Of a stretch of 64,000 nt of DNA, positions 1 through 12,859 are shown piece by piece. Every line of letters starts with the position of its first letter. Position 1 is the first letter of the stretch. Under the pieces are notes generated by a model. It did not search any database and was not told the DNA's origin. It was given only the letters and a program-made list of their open reading frames with translations. A program made the translations under genes and the position numbers. Source of the stretch: Azadirachta indica (taxonomy: Eukaryota; Streptophyta; Magnoliopsida; Sapindales; Meliaceae); the NCBI GenBank assembly GCA_022749755.1, contig CM040452.1:21594350-21658349 (forward strand). The letters run 5' to 3'.

Positions 1-2029
1 TAAGGGTAGAGCCAAATTGACTTGCTGCCCATATCAGTGAAGCTGATTTTTCACCCAGAAGTCGCCTTATATCTTCATGTATGGTTGCCATGGGAGCCAT
101 TTGCCTCCCATTTACATGCCCAATGAGTAGCAGCAAGAACTCTCCACATTTCAACCTAATCAGAGGAAAAAGGTAATCTTTTGTATGAGAAATGTCAACT
201 TAGAAAAAAAAGAAGCCTTGAAAGCCATCATAAAAGCTATTGACTGAAATACTAGGTTACTGTTGAGTAAACAAAATAAGTTTGTATGTGACAGGAACAT
301 CCTTCAAGCAAATGTTTCCTTCTTTCCTTTTTTAAGTTTCTAGCGCTTCTCTTTATTTTTCAGAAGTAAAAGGGGGAAAAAAAAAACAGATGTAACTAGA
401 TTGATACTGAACAAGGGAAGAAAAAACGAAACCTGAGATTTTCGTCCGCTTGCTTGTCTCTTATAAGCTCTGTAACTTCCTCAATACCATTACATGCCTC
501 AAAATCCTGTCAAAGTATAGCCAAATTGCATGCATGTATTACAAAGATCCACTCAAAAAGCAATTAACAATGCCAGAAAATTCTTTCTCTGACTAGAAAG
601 CCTAGGACAATCTGTGCTAAGCTTCATGTATATAAGGATCCGTTTTCCTATAATTGCAAATCAGATTTCTCTGAGTACTGCATGTTACATCTACAGTTGC
701 CTGTACCACAACAAACTTATTTCTACAGGAGCTAGTATGGCAATAAATGTGATGCAAGAAGGGGCCTCAATGATGGAAATGACATTTGATCTTTTGGGGA
801 AGCCAAGAAAATTACCCTCAGTTTCAATCTGTTGGTACCATTGCACTGCATCCAAAAACTGTTCTAACACACTTCCATAGTGCAAAGCCAACTCCAATGT
901 TGAATTGATATGGATATATTAATACTATCCTTGTGACGAAACTCCTCAAAAGTAGGACATGTCAATAAATCAGTATTTTCCATAGGGAGATGGCATAGCA
1001 ATAGTTCAATGTGATCCTAAGGTCAATACAAAGACATAAATCCATAGCAAAATGTACTACAAAGGGCATAGAATTAACACATTGAGCACGGTAAATTGTT
1101 TTGCAGCCTAATCGAGGAAAGTAATAACTTGATAGCCAACAGATTTACTCGATGAAAGTCAATAAAGAAAGTTGAAAACAGAAAAATAAGCCTTGAAATA
1201 CCAGTTGATTGGCTGATGAATCCAGCATTATTGAAGTTAAAGCATCCAAACATGCTCCTTGCTCTAGAGCTCCTCGAGTTGATAATATGTTCATCAAAAC
1301 CTGCACGCCATATTAAATTGCCCATATATCAGTTGATGATAAATTTATTATTTTTTTATCCAAATTCACACTCAATATCAATAATGTAAGGGATAAAACA
1401 GCATAAAAGACCTGAATTGCTTTATGTTTATGTGCCAAAACTGTGCTTTCTCTGTGTAGCAAACAGCAACCTTCCAGAACTCGAAGCCCAAGCGCAACCT
1501 CAGCATCCGTTGAAGGAGTAGTTATCTTCATAGGATCCACACTAAATATATGATCCAAACTCGTTATTCTCTCATCAACTGATTCTTCTTTAAATGAATG
1601 TTGAAACAAAACAGGAACAACTGGAAAAAGATTTTTAAAAAATAAAATAAACAAGAAAAAATAAGTACTTTTTGTTTAATTAGCTAAATTAATTGAATTT
1701 GGGTTTAACTAGTAACCTTGAAGATCTTGAACAGATTGCGAGTGGCAAAAGAGGTTGATCGTGAAGTCCGATTGGGCGACGGATCGGAGGATTTTGAGGA
1801 GAGAACGGAGACCACGAACGCGGAGGAACGAGAACTCGGCGCGCGCGTCGCGGAGACCGGTTCGGAGAGCGAGAGTGATTTCTCTGTAGACTCTTTGTTT
1901 GTTAAGGGAATTAACCAGCTCTCCGACCGCCGTTGCAGCTGCCGCCGCCGAAGTCTCCGATTCCGATTCCGCTGAGGATTGGCACTGTTTCTCCACTCCT
2001 TCGCTCCATAAAGGTCTCTTCAAATACAT
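1..2029 (-). CDS. Cdc14 (SIN component)-like armadillo-fold protein, 3' end outside window
   Basis: Five coding exons were joined on the minus strand: 2029-1717, 1620-1412, 1300-1202, 506-433 and 155-1 (continuing past the left edge). All junctions are GT-AG and the phase closes throughout, giving about 283 residues so far. The protein is helical with leucine-rich ARM-like stretches: LRSLLKILRSVAQSD, VALGLRVLEGCCLLH, VLMNILSTRGALEQG, GIEEVTELIRDKQADE and KCGEFLLLLIGHVNGR. From memory these blocks belong to the plant proteins annotated as 'cell division control 14, SIN component' (Pfam CDC14). The fission-yeast member binds the Sid1 kinase of the septation network; the plant role is poorly defined. 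The start codon at 2029 opens an Ala/Ser/Glu-rich N-terminus. The 695-bp intron between exons 3 and 4 holds nothing I recognise. Family assignment is moderately sure; the gene structure is strongly supported. Confidence 0.82.
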
Positions 2030-3563
2030 CCTCTCAGCTTTTGTTTCTCTGTTTCTCTTCGTGCAACTGTAACTGAAACTGCAATGAAGATGGATTTGCC
2101 GTGCTCATTTCATCATTTCTGCTTGAACGACGACGTTTAAAGACCAGTAGAAAAATCCTTACTAGGAAATTGGAATATTTTAAATTATATTTTTTTTGTT
2201 TTGAAAATGAAATGAAAAAGAAAAGATCTAAAATACAACTAAATTAAATGTATCCTTTAAAAGCTAATGTTATCAAATGTCAATTGTATTCAATAATTTC
2301 ACACACACACACACACATATAATATATGGGCGTACGAATCTGATTTGATGTGATGTACTGTATTACTGTATAAATAATGTGGAATATGATTTAACACGCT
2401 TTTGTATTTCTCTAAATAAGATTGTCTATGTGAAATTATTTAATTTCTAATTTTAGTACTTATCTATTAAATATATTATAAAGTTATATACCTATTTTAT
2501 ACCATGGGCAACAGTTTTCATTAATCATGTTGGATCATCTTTGTTTGGATGGGGACTCTAACTCCGTCAGTGAGTGAATTTTCTCCTTGAAATTCAACAT
2601 TCTTAGTCCAAATAGAGACCTAAGTCATTCATCTATCACACAACCACTCCAAATGATAACACAAGTAGGTACGTCAAGTATTACGTATAAAGCAAAAATA
2701 CAACATTAAACGTGAATCCTCGATACACGGTCTTCCTCTTATTCGTGAATCCTCGATGCTTTCTTTATACGTGAATTATAAACTTGTCAGATCAAATGAC
2801 TTTAGCCGTCTTACTGGCAGTTGGCTCCTGGAAGTCTCATCCCATTCATCAACCAGCAAAATAACCAGCAACAGCTACTGCAAGTCCCCTCAGTAGCTAT
2901 CTACTGTGCAACTCAATGAGAGAATTACACCCGCAGTCCCCGGTGATCTTCTCTGAATGTTCTTGAAATTACATTGTACACTAAAAGTCCACAACGCACT
3001 ATTCTTAGATTATTATTGTGGACACCAAGGCCCATTGAAGCAAACTTGTTTTGAAACCCCATCTCTTTACTTGCAAGACGAGGAACAAAGCCGATAGAAA
3101 AATAAGCCCAACTCCTCAATATCAGAGCAGTTGGGTTCAAGGTCCACCACCAGTAAATAATATTTTACTAACAGAACATAAAAGAAGATGACAAGAGAAA
3201 GAAATAAGCATATCAACATTCTTTGAAATAAAATTGGAGTAAAATTTAGAAAAGAAGAGCTTCTAAATTATTGTCGTAACTGCTAGAGAGTAGAGACAAA
3301 GTTGAATCATGAATGGTTTTAGCAACCATTTCAGCCACAAACATCGCAAGATTCTAAATTTATACACAATTTTATTAACAGGTGAATTGCCCATCCACTA
3401 ACAATCATCGGGGCATAGTTTGTGTGGCAAGAATGAGTGAATGACCATTGATAAATGATGACAAATTTCTGTACAAGATGAACATCACGACGCATCAGTA
3501 CACTTGCATCATCAACACACAGGAATGGACAAATTAGGACTGTAAAGCTCGTCGAAGAGCTAG
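2030..3563. other. intergenic, upstream of the Cdc14-like gene and downstream of Yippee-1
   Basis: No convincing coding region is seen. It contains a short (AC)n microsatellite near 2301-2318 and a short spaced direct repeat, 'gtgaatcctcgat' at about 2711 and 2745. It also holds the bidirectional 5' flank of the Cdc14-like gene. Minus-strand open frames at 2925-3140 and 3331-3570 have no recognisable protein character and probably lie in the 3' UTR or flank of the Yippee gene. Confidence 0.5.
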
Positions 3564-4142
3564 CTACCAATTATCCTTCACAATCTTTGATTTCTCAAAT
3601 ATGAACTTCCCTTCCTTGTACTTCTGCGATGCCTCAAAGGCTCGTTCATACTTCCAACCCAAAACTTCTCGACAATCAGAACAGTAGATATCGGCCACAG
3701 TGTGGAGCCCAGTCAAGAGGTGCCTGTCTTCTTTTGGCCCTACAACAACATTCATGGCGTGGGAGAATAGAAAGGCTCTACCATTTCTTCCCTAAACAAA
3801 ATTATGCAAGAAATTGTTGGACTAAAATTTTCCCAGAACCCCCAATCACAGTCGAAACTCAAGTTATAGTGATCCAAAAATTTCCATACAACAATATCCA
3901 CATCATTTCATGAAATCGTGTTTGACAGAACAAAAATTCAACCCTATCAATCTGATTCGATTCTATTCAATTCAAGATATGTTCAACCATATACATAAAA
4001 TCCTTTACATAAGATTAATATAATTCAGGGGATTAAGGGGGTGAACCTGAAAAGCTTTGGAAATGATATCATCGTGAAGGGCAACATGATTTCGGCAATT
4101 ACAACAGCTGTATAATCTTGGACCCAACAATTCAGCAGCCAT
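3564..4142 (-). CDS. Yippee-like zinc-binding protein, copy 1 (107 aa)
   Basis: Two coding exons, 4142-4047 and 3791-3564, joined at phase 0, give 107 aa. The Yippee signature C-X2-C-X52-C-X2-C is exact: Cys13 and Cys16 in YSCCNC, Cys69 and Cys72 in IYCSDC. The usual [10 protein letters not shown] segment and a charged C-terminal tail follow. Yippee proteins form a small zinc-stabilised fold related to the cereblon and MIS18 thalidomide-binding domain; in plants their function is mostly unknown. The start begins [13 protein letters not shown], aligned with copy 2. A second Yippee gene of identical architecture lies 1.4 kb further right on the same strand, so the two are tandem duplicates. The 5' UTR may extend, possibly spliced, to about 4.6 kb. 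Confidence 0.93.
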
Positions 4143-5545
4143 TAATCAGCCAATTTGAAGCTTAAAACTTCACTCTGCAAACTGGAAAACAAACACACGC
4201 AAAAATCGAAATGGTTATCAAGAAACAAGAACAATAAAGCAAATAGACAATTAAAAAGAATTAAAAGAAAAAGAACCTTTACCCAGAAGATATTCAGTGA
4301 CGAAGATGATAATGAAGCACAAAAAGTAGAAAAAGGACACAGAAACCGAGTGTTAGCGTGCAAGATTAGACCAAATTGGATTGCAAGAATGAGTAGACAA
4401 ATGGGTTTTCTGACAGAGACATGATTAGTAATTAATAATTTAATAGTAGAGTGTTATTTTAATGAAAATGGATGACGATCTGAGCTGTACAATTACTGAG
4501 AAAAGCCAAAATAAAATAAAATTTGGGAAATTCAAGAAAGTGTATATTCTTTTCTTGGAGAATTAAAAGGTTTAAGATTCATTAATTTGTTAATTAATGA
4601 TAATTAGAGTTTTGTTATGCGAGTTTCATGGTTGATAACTTAAAAGAGAAAGAGTCGTGAGAGGATTTTCTGCAGTCAAAATGCAGTTGTTGGTTGATTG
4701 AAGAGAGAGTTCGACGCGCGCATTCAAGTGGGCGTCCACACGCATCTATTTGATTCCTGATTTTCTTGTTTTCTTTTAGATTTTGTATTCGGTAGATTTC
4801 TGGGAAGACTTTACCACAAAATAAAGGTGTGGACCGTGGAGTCGATGAAGATGATGATGATGATGATTTTGACATCGTAATAATAATAATATAAGCAATA
4901 AAATAATTTGAGGGTAAGATTCTCAATTATTTTGGTTAAAGGGGTGAAAACTATTATTTTTTTTCAAAAATAATATATAAAATAATGTTATCCTAAACTT
5001 TATGAAATATTTATCTATATATATCTACAAAATATAAATATTGAGAGTAAAATTATTAATTACGTTGCTCAAAGTAATGAAATTGTCATTTAACGGTCTT
5101 CTTTAAAATATAAGACAAAACAAAAAAATATGCAATGAATTATATTAATTAAGCTAACTTAAAAAATTAGTGTTGATGCACGTGCATTTGTACAATAAAT
5201 TTGGATTAACAGTAGATTTTTCGCAATTATAATTTCATTTCTTTCGAGTTTTAACAATTAATCTTCACTCATTAAATTTTTGCCAACAAGTCCTCTAGCT
5301 TATGCGCATGGCAATCATTCAATAAAAACATAAAAACTCTAAAATCTAAAATATTCGATCACACAAATATTATTCAAAGGAACATTAAAAAACAGAGACA
5401 TAAGTAACGCAACTTTAAAATTAAATACATCAAATTACATACACATAGTATAATATAATATAATTTTAAAGAACAACGCAACTTGAACGGACATTGCCGT
5501 GATAGCATTATTAATAATTGGATGATAAGAAGGAAGGCGGAGTAG
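4143..5545. other. spacer between the two Yippee genes
   Basis: AT-rich spacer with no supported gene. A purine-rich stretch at 4155-4424 gives an open frame on each strand but has low-complexity Lys/Asn composition; it is more likely 5' UTR or promoter of Yippee-1. A GAT/ATG trinucleotide run lies at about 4845-4868. Confidence 0.45.
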
Positions 5546-5929
5546 TTAGTTGTATTCCTTAATCATCTTGAATTTCTCAATGATGAAATTTCCTTCTTTC
5601 CACTTATGTTTTAGTTCGTGGGCCTGTAAATATTTCCAGCCCAATTCCTGACCACAGTTGCTGCAGTAAATGTTGGCAATGGTGTACATTCCTGTTAGCA
5701 ATTGCCTTTCTTCCTTTCTCCCCAAAACCACGTTCATCGCATTGCCAAACATGTACGCTTGCCCTGTTTTACTCTATAACATTACATTCATCATTATTAG
5801 TTCACTAAAAAATATTCGTTTCTCCTTAAAAATCAAACGCAACCTAATAATAATCTAACAATACAATAATACACTTCTGTTTACATCTCTTAGTTTTAAA
5901 TATATTTTTATTTGATTATTGACAATATC

Positions 5930-5960
<31 letters not shown>

Positions 5961-6089
5961 CCAAATAAAAAGAAGAATGTCATAAGAAGTCGTCACCAGA
6001 AAACTTTTGGAAATAAGATCACGGTGAAGGGCAAGAGGATTAAGGCAATTTCTGCAGCTGTACAGGGGATGATCATCCGATTCTGCCAT
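5546..6089 (-). CDS. Yippee-like zinc-binding protein, copy 2 (106 aa)
   Basis: Exons 6089-5997 and 5773-5546 join at phase 0 to give 106 aa. The zinc ligands are Cys12/Cys15 (YSCRNC) and Cys68/Cys71 (IYCSNC), again with exactly 52 residues between the pairs. Exon 2 is 228 bp, the same as in copy 1, and the intron sits at the same place, so this is a paralogous tandem duplicate. An in-frame ATG exists 21 bases upstream at 6110; 6089 is preferred because MAESDDHPLYSC then matches copy 1 in length. The intron carries a (TA)n run at about 5933-5960. The N-terminal zinc knuckle and exon 1/2 junction residues differ most between copies. Confidence 0.92.
5933..5960. repeat. (TA)n microsatellite
   Basis: Perfect AT dinucleotide run inside the intron of the second Yippee gene. 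Confidence 0.9.
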
Positions 6090-6111
6090 CTTTACACTGA
6101 AAGCTAACACA

Positions 6112-7592
6112 TCAGCTTATTAACCATTAACAGATTTGCACGAAATTAAAGAAGAAAAATAAAAATTAGAAAAAGGAATCAAGTATCTATTCATAAAACT
6201 TTGCCAGCTAGCTAGCTCTTACAGGATTTGAGTGAACAATCTGAAGAAGAAATGTCTGTGGGCGTGAGTTGAGTTGGGGAAGCTAACCAGGTATTTAGAG
6301 ACTCAGACCTCAGTCGATTAATGATTGAAAACAGAAAAAAAGGGTAAACGAAGATGACACGTTAGAATATTCTAGAATTGCGAGAAAAGTCTCTTTTTTT
6401 AAAAAAAAAAAATTATAAGCTGACAAGAGGGTTGACCTCACCGTTGGCTTGGTCCCTTCTCTTCATTTACTTGGCAAGAAATAAGACGAAACAAAAATAA
6501 ATAAATAAATAAACGTGTAAAAATAACTAATTACTTACTACTTAGCTTAGCAAACCTCGACCCTTCAATAATTCAAATACTAAAACATTTATAATTTAAA
6601 ATAAATTTTTATTATATTAGAGTTCGAGAATCTCCTGCCCCTTCATTTATAGATTATTTTTAAAATTTAATCTCTTTTTTTCTTCTCGGCTATAAACTAA
6701 TACACAAACCATGTTTTTTTATTTTTTTTCTAATTGGGTAAGATCTTACATTCAAAATATTTGTCACCTTTTCAAATTTTAAAAGTATCATTTCAATATG
6801 TGGGTGTGTTCAATTCCCATCAATTATAATTGATAGAATTTTTTACAACATGTAAGATTAATTAATTTCTCAAAAAAATTTTGAATCTCTCTTGTGAAAG
6901 ATAAATTTTTAAGTGTTAAATGTATTACAACAATATTTGTATCTTCTCTATACCATTAATAGAATTATCATAAATTATAAATAAATTATAAATAATAAAT
7001 AAGTTTGTACTACTAAAAAAAAAATGATTATTTCAAAATTTTTTTAAAATATATATGTAATACTTTTTTATGATAGTAAGATGTCTTAAATATGCAAATA
7101 ATCTATAATAAGCTGATTATAATGTCTACATTAATTACATAAATTATTATTATATATACATTTATATTGTAACGAATTTATTACAATTCAAGATAATTAT
7201 TTGTAAAGTGTAGTATTTATTACACAGAAAACTATAAAAATTTTAAAGCGAGAGTAATGTGATACATATTCTAAATTTGTAGAAGGATATATCACAAATG
7301 ACGTTATCATTGATGACATAAATAGTTAAAATATGTAATAAATAATATATAAAATGATAAAACTTATTATCCAATGCTTTAAAAACAAATGTCATTATCT
7401 TTATCAAGAAATGGATTTACTAAAACCGTCTCATTTTATAAAATAATAATAAATAAACAAAAGTAAATTAAATATTCGTGTAATAATAATTGACCTTTTA
7501 GTTTTAGCGGATTAAAACTCCAAAACTGCTGCGATTTGTTAGTTCTCGTATTTTCCATTTGTATTCTATCCAAGTACATTACAGGCAAACAT
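6112..7592. other. intergenic, divergent promoter region of Yippee-2 and the RRM gene
   Basis: Very AT-rich, with no coding signal. It separates the minus-strand Yippee-2 gene from the plus-strand RRM gene, so it must contain both 5' flanks. No clear transposon ends were seen. Confidence 0.4.
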
Positions 7593-10500
7593 ATGGCGGA
7601 CGCTTATTGGAGGCACAGTGACGCCCGGCAACCGCCAAGCTCGGCGATTCCGTCTCTCGTGTCCAAACGCCCTCGCACCGACTACGGTATTACTTCAATT
7701 TCTTCTTTTTGTAGAATTAGTGTTTGTTAAACTTTGTTTTCAGCTAGTACGTGATATAATTACTTTCATTCGAATTTCCGAACACTTGTCTCTGTATCGA
7801 TTTCTTTTCTGTTTGGTTGGTCGTTGAAGTGCAAGAAAGTTTCAGTTTTTCGTTGATCATTTGACGAAGTTTTTAGCCTCTAAACCCTAATTTTTGTTAA
7901 ATGTTACTAAATTCATGATTTTTTTTTTGTTTAGAAATGCAGTTTTTTCTTAGCAACGAGATTTACAAGAACATTATCTTACCTTTGTAATATTGTAATA
8001 ACTGGTTGATCGATCTATCACTTGCTATGTGACTTGGATTAAGCTCGATTGGTATTGAGCGTGTGTTTTGGGTTAGAAAATAAACAAAGTGATGCTTTTT
8101 GGGCCTGGCATAATGTTTTGCTGTGAGTGCTGGGGAGAATAAGTACTAGCAATATTGAATCTGCTACAAGTTGTACTTCATTGTAGCATGATCAGCTACA
8201 TGAGTGATCTCATTTGCATTTAATTGGTGATCCACTATGCGAAGGTAGGTATCCAATGAATATTACAAATTCGGTAATTGGTCAATTGATTCTGTAATTT
8301 TGGCCTCATGTTGCCCCATCTTGGTTGCTACATCATCTTTGTTGTTGTTTTACTTTATTGGTTAAATGGCTGTCATAGGCATCCATTTGATCTTGCATTA
8401 TGTGTTGGCATCAATTTATCATCTTTATTGCCGGTTCTTTGATTATAACACAAGAAGCTTGTTTCCTTCATATTTGAGTCAGCTTTACGTACAAAATGTT
8501 TTTCCTTGATGAAATTTTTAGGCAGTTTGAATAACATGTGGCCTACAATTACCTGGAGAATAAGAAATTTCATAGAAAAGCAATTGAGAATCTCTATCGT
8601 GGAGATGAAATGAGTACTTTTTTCAAGGCTTTATTTTATTTACTTTCATTTATTTATTTTTTTGGTTGTTGTTATGTGCAATTCTTCGATTTATTCCCGA
8701 TGGTTGTTTTTATGGGTATTACTTTTGTCAAAGCTATGCAGATATATGCTCTTTTCTTTGACCAATGACAATCATCATTGCTAGCTGCTAAATTGCTATG
8801 TTGATTTGCCTTATGGGTTTTATGGCTAATTTTTAGTTTTGTGAAGTTATAAGTCAGTAGTCACTCATAAGTTAGGTGTCTATCATATACATTTAATGAA
8901 TGTATCCAGAATCTCATGCTTTATAGAGATTACTGATTAGGTTCTCTTTTGTGTCTATGCATTCATTTCCCAATGTAAAATTACATGCCAAAGCTTCATG
9001 AATTTCTTCTAGTTTGTCTCTTTCCAAATACTTGTAGGGTGGTGAAAAGAGATCAATAGACGCTAAGAAAAAAACAAGAGGATGTTGGAGTGGAGTATGA
9101 ATAAAATTGGCTAAACTGAATTCAGTGTTTAGCAAAATTCTTTGAAAAAAATAAAGATAATTAATAGAGATGAGTCGTAACCCCTTTATCAAGCTTTTAG
9201 AATCATAACTGAAAGCTGCACATAAAAGGCATATGGTAACGTACTAATGTTATGATGTGATTCAACAAACTTTCAATCTTGCTAATTTCACCATAAGTGG
9301 GTTATCACATTTTTCCATTATCTAATTATGGTAAGTACTTAGTACTCAAGATATTTTTCCACCTTTCATCTGGTACAGTTAATGGTGCATTTACTCATCA
9401 AAGGGCCGAACTTAGATGTGCTTGTTTATGATGACAAACTGCATTGGGCGGGCAGATGTCGTGGACCCTGAATAACTGTAGCTAGTTTTTGACTACTAAT
9501 TCATTTAACTCAAGTTGACTAAGCCTCTAATCCAAATTATTGGAGGTGAGTGCCATTAATACTCTTATCTATATTCTACCTTATTTGGGGCCATATGAAA
9601 TGGATAGATGCTCAATTAATGTGGGCAGCTGATTTTCGGGACATCATAGTTATATGGTTCAGCAATAAAGTGGTTGATTTTCGTAATCCTCTTCCTGTGG
9701 GGGTGTTTCCTAGGTGGCATGAAATTTCCTTCTAGTTTGTTGGCCTTGCTTACAAGAACAAAGTACAATTGGTAGCCCATTCTCGTTTGTTGTTAATGAG
9801 CTTTACGTGGTGAAAACTTGCCTTCACTGTCTAAGCATGTCTGACCAGGTCATGATGACTGCTCGCGTGTTTGAAATTGATGTTTCACATATAAATTGCG
9901 AGATCTAAATGAATATATGACCATAATGGAGTTAATGAATGAATGCTTATTGATGTTTCATTGTGAATTGAGTTTCGAGTTCTTTTCTCATGCCTTTGCT
10001 GTAATGTTACATAGTCATAATGACTTTGGATGGGTTGTCAAGGATGTTCCAGTTTCTTAGTAGGTGATGTTATCTTGCTATTCTTGTGAGTGAAGGATTT
10101 CAAGAGTTTGTTCTGTCAAATAATTTAGGATGTGATGTATAAGATTGTGATTGAAATGATTGATTAGTAATCCCCATTGTACTGCCACAGAGTGTTACCT
10201 CATGAGTTTAGATCTTCAAGTTTATCCTATGATGATCTAATTATGTTAATTTCCTATGTGCCAAAGAAATTTGGCACAGTGCTGCGTCTATTATCTGGTA
10301 AAGCTGTTGGAAATGATTTTCTGAACATTTGAATTGATTATTAACCATTATACTTGGTGTGTAGGCACATGGCAGCAGGATTTGTTGTGATTGTTAGTGG
10401 ATTATTTGCTTAAGTATCTGCTTAATCTTGTAGATGTTCCCAGTGGCCATGAACTGCCCAGTTATTATCCCCGTGATGATGACAGAGGAGCACTCCGTGG

Positions 10501-12859
10501 AATAAGAGATACTGACTCCCTTGGAGCATCCTATGACCGTTACCTGCGTAGCGCGGTACTTGAATTACTTTTAGCATTTTCAGACCATAATTTCAATTTC
10601 TCTTTGTGATTATATGTTTGGTTCTGATGAATCAACAAATGCGCCAGCAAATTTCATCTTATGGTGGTGGACAGTCTGCTAGACACATGAGTGGAGGAAT
10701 GGCTGGCCGTCCTGTTGATGATCCACGTATTGTGGGTATTGGGGGTATGGACTCAGGAACAACTGCAAAAGACAGGGCCTTGGGATTAGGAGGTGGTAGG
10801 GCTGAGGTTCCTCTTCCTCCTGATGCTACTAGTACTCTATTTGTGGAGGGCTTGCCGTCCGACTGTACACGACGGGAAGTAGCTCGTATCCTTTCTTTGG
10901 CTACCGACTGAATACTTGTATTCATTGCTTTCTCCATCTACAGCATTTGTTCCTTCACTTAGGATGGTAGATATCTTTCGCCCTTTTGTTGGCTACAAAG
11001 AAGTTAGACTTGTAAGCAAGGAATCGAGACATGTAAGTATAATTCTTTCTCTCTCTCTCTCTCTCTCTCTTGTTTTAAAAATTTTTCAATTTAGTTTTCC
11101 TTGATTGCGGAGTCAATATTCTGTATTGATGAATTTTACTGTTGCAGCCTGGAGGAGATCCACTGATTTTATGTTTTGTTGATTTTGTGAGTCCTGCCCA
11201 TGCAGCCACCGCCATGGATGCTTTACAAGGTGAGTGTTTAAGTAATCTAGCTGTATTCTATTAGACTGCATGCAAATGTATCTTAAGGAAAATATGTGTG
11301 CGTATAACAAATTTTGTGTAACTTAAGTTACAGATATTAGAGGTCAAGGAAAATCCATAGAATGGTTATGATATGATCCAGTAATTGTTAATATTAGACG
11401 TTTTATGTTTTATATACCTTGGTATGGAACAGTATCATACAATCCACAGTTTTTGGTATTTAGAAATCAAACAAATGGAAAATTAGGAGATTGTAACAAA
11501 AAAGAATAAAACAACTAAAACAGTCATTGTTTTATGTGTGTGTATGATACACATGCATGCGACCAAGAGTTATGGCGTATGAGGTGAATGTTTTCCACTA
11601 AGACGATGCTTTACACATGTTGGCAAATGGTTAAAGCTAAATGTCAATTAACAAGCTTGTTTTCATTATTGCTCTCCTTTGATGCATTCTGTGGACCTAG
11701 TACTTTCATTTCAGACTGCCTGTTAGGATGAGGTAAAGAACTTTGAACCCTTGGAAGAATCTGAAAATTTTAAAGCAAAAAAGCAATAACTTATGCAAGT
11801 CAATATTATATTGTCCGGTTTAATCTTCTAAAAACTCTGCCAAAGGTGCGCAAATGTTGCTGCTGCCCCCTACATATACTACTCTGCATCTGCACTTTTT
11901 GATGTTTTAGGAAACTCTTCATTTTTTCAGTATTGAATCTCTTGTATTCTCTAAATACTAGATCTGCAAGTTTGCGGTTCGTTAAAGTTTGGATTCAACC
12001 TTATGATTAGGCCCTTTAAAGATTTTTAGAGAATGGGATTTTCTCACTTCGCCGGTCAATTTGACTCGTCAAAATTTGAAGTTGTTATTCGTTTATCAGG
12101 TCTTGACTGTTTTCAATTTAATCAGCCAAATTGGCTCCCTAACTGGACAGGTTTCTATCTGGTTATTTGTTCGATCAACCATTTTACACAGAGTCTAGTA
12201 CCGTACTAGTTAACAAGGCCATAAATATGTTTATCTTCCATTTAGCTCGTCTTCCTCTATTTTTTCTGTCCATGAGCCACAGAGAAGCTGAAGCTATGAA
12301 TGGTTGGAGGCACGATACTTGTCCACTCTGCTGTATGATTAATGTTAATGAAATAAAGGTCCTGTGAATGACCCTTATATTGAGAAGGTAGCAGGTTCTT
12401 TTCCCATCCCTCCCTTGGAATGTCATTTTGAATATGCAGACTAAATCAACAAACAGTTGGGAGAAATAAATCCTACCAAGTGTCCAATGTGTGTAAGGTA
12501 GATTTTTAAAAAAAAAAAAAAAAAAAAAACCACCCGGCAGGTGACCTTTTCTTGGGAAGGTAGCAGGTCCATTTCTTGTTCCCCCTTGGGTGCCTCTTAG
12601 TCAACCTTGTCAGGCGTTATTGTGGGAGTAAATGATCAAATTTTTCTAGGTGATTTGAGTAATAATTGCACGTCTTATAACACCTATCTACTGATGGGCT
12701 TATTAGTCACGGGAGCCAATTGTGCTGCGTAAAATAGTTAAGCTCGATTTTGCAGGTTATAGATTTGATGAGCATGACCGTGAGTCGGTCAAGTTAAGGT
12801 TGCAATTTGCTCGCTATCCTGGTGCGAGGTCAGGTGGCGGGCATCGAGGGAAGCGTTGA
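7593..12859 (+). CDS. single-RRM RNA-binding protein, nuclear speckle (NSR) type, 233 aa
   Basis: Six coding exons: 7593-7686, 10434-10555, 10648-10885, 10971-11032, 11148-11229 and 12756-12859, all GT-AG and phase-consistent, give 233 aa. The N-terminus has an MADAYWR start, a basic KRPRTDY motif and a Gly/Arg/Asp-rich linker. One RRM spans about residues 133-218. RNP2 is LFVEGL (136-141). The RNP1 position reads LILCFVDF (178-185), which keeps the aromatic FVDF core but lacks the usual KGFGF start. The LRLQFAR end of the RRM is followed by a short Gly/Arg tail. This resembles the plant NSRa/NSRb group (RBPMS/couch potato-like RRM), nuclear speckle proteins that modulate alternative splicing; the exact orthologue is not certain. 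Intron 1 is 2.7 kb. A GT directly after the stop region (12874) and an AG-flanked block at 14514-14546 suggest spliced 3' UTR forms. Confidence 0.88.
11046..11070. repeat. (CT)n microsatellite
   Basis: CT dinucleotide run just inside intron 4 of the RRM gene, a few bases after the donor. Confidence 0.85.

Noticed and set aside
614..880. Plus-strand open frame of 88 codons
   Set aside because: It lies in an intron of the minus-strand Cdc14-like gene and has no family features.
4155..4424. Lys/Asn-rich plus-strand frame next to Yippee-1
   Set aside because: Low-complexity composition, antisense to the probable 5' UTR of Yippee-1; no domain.
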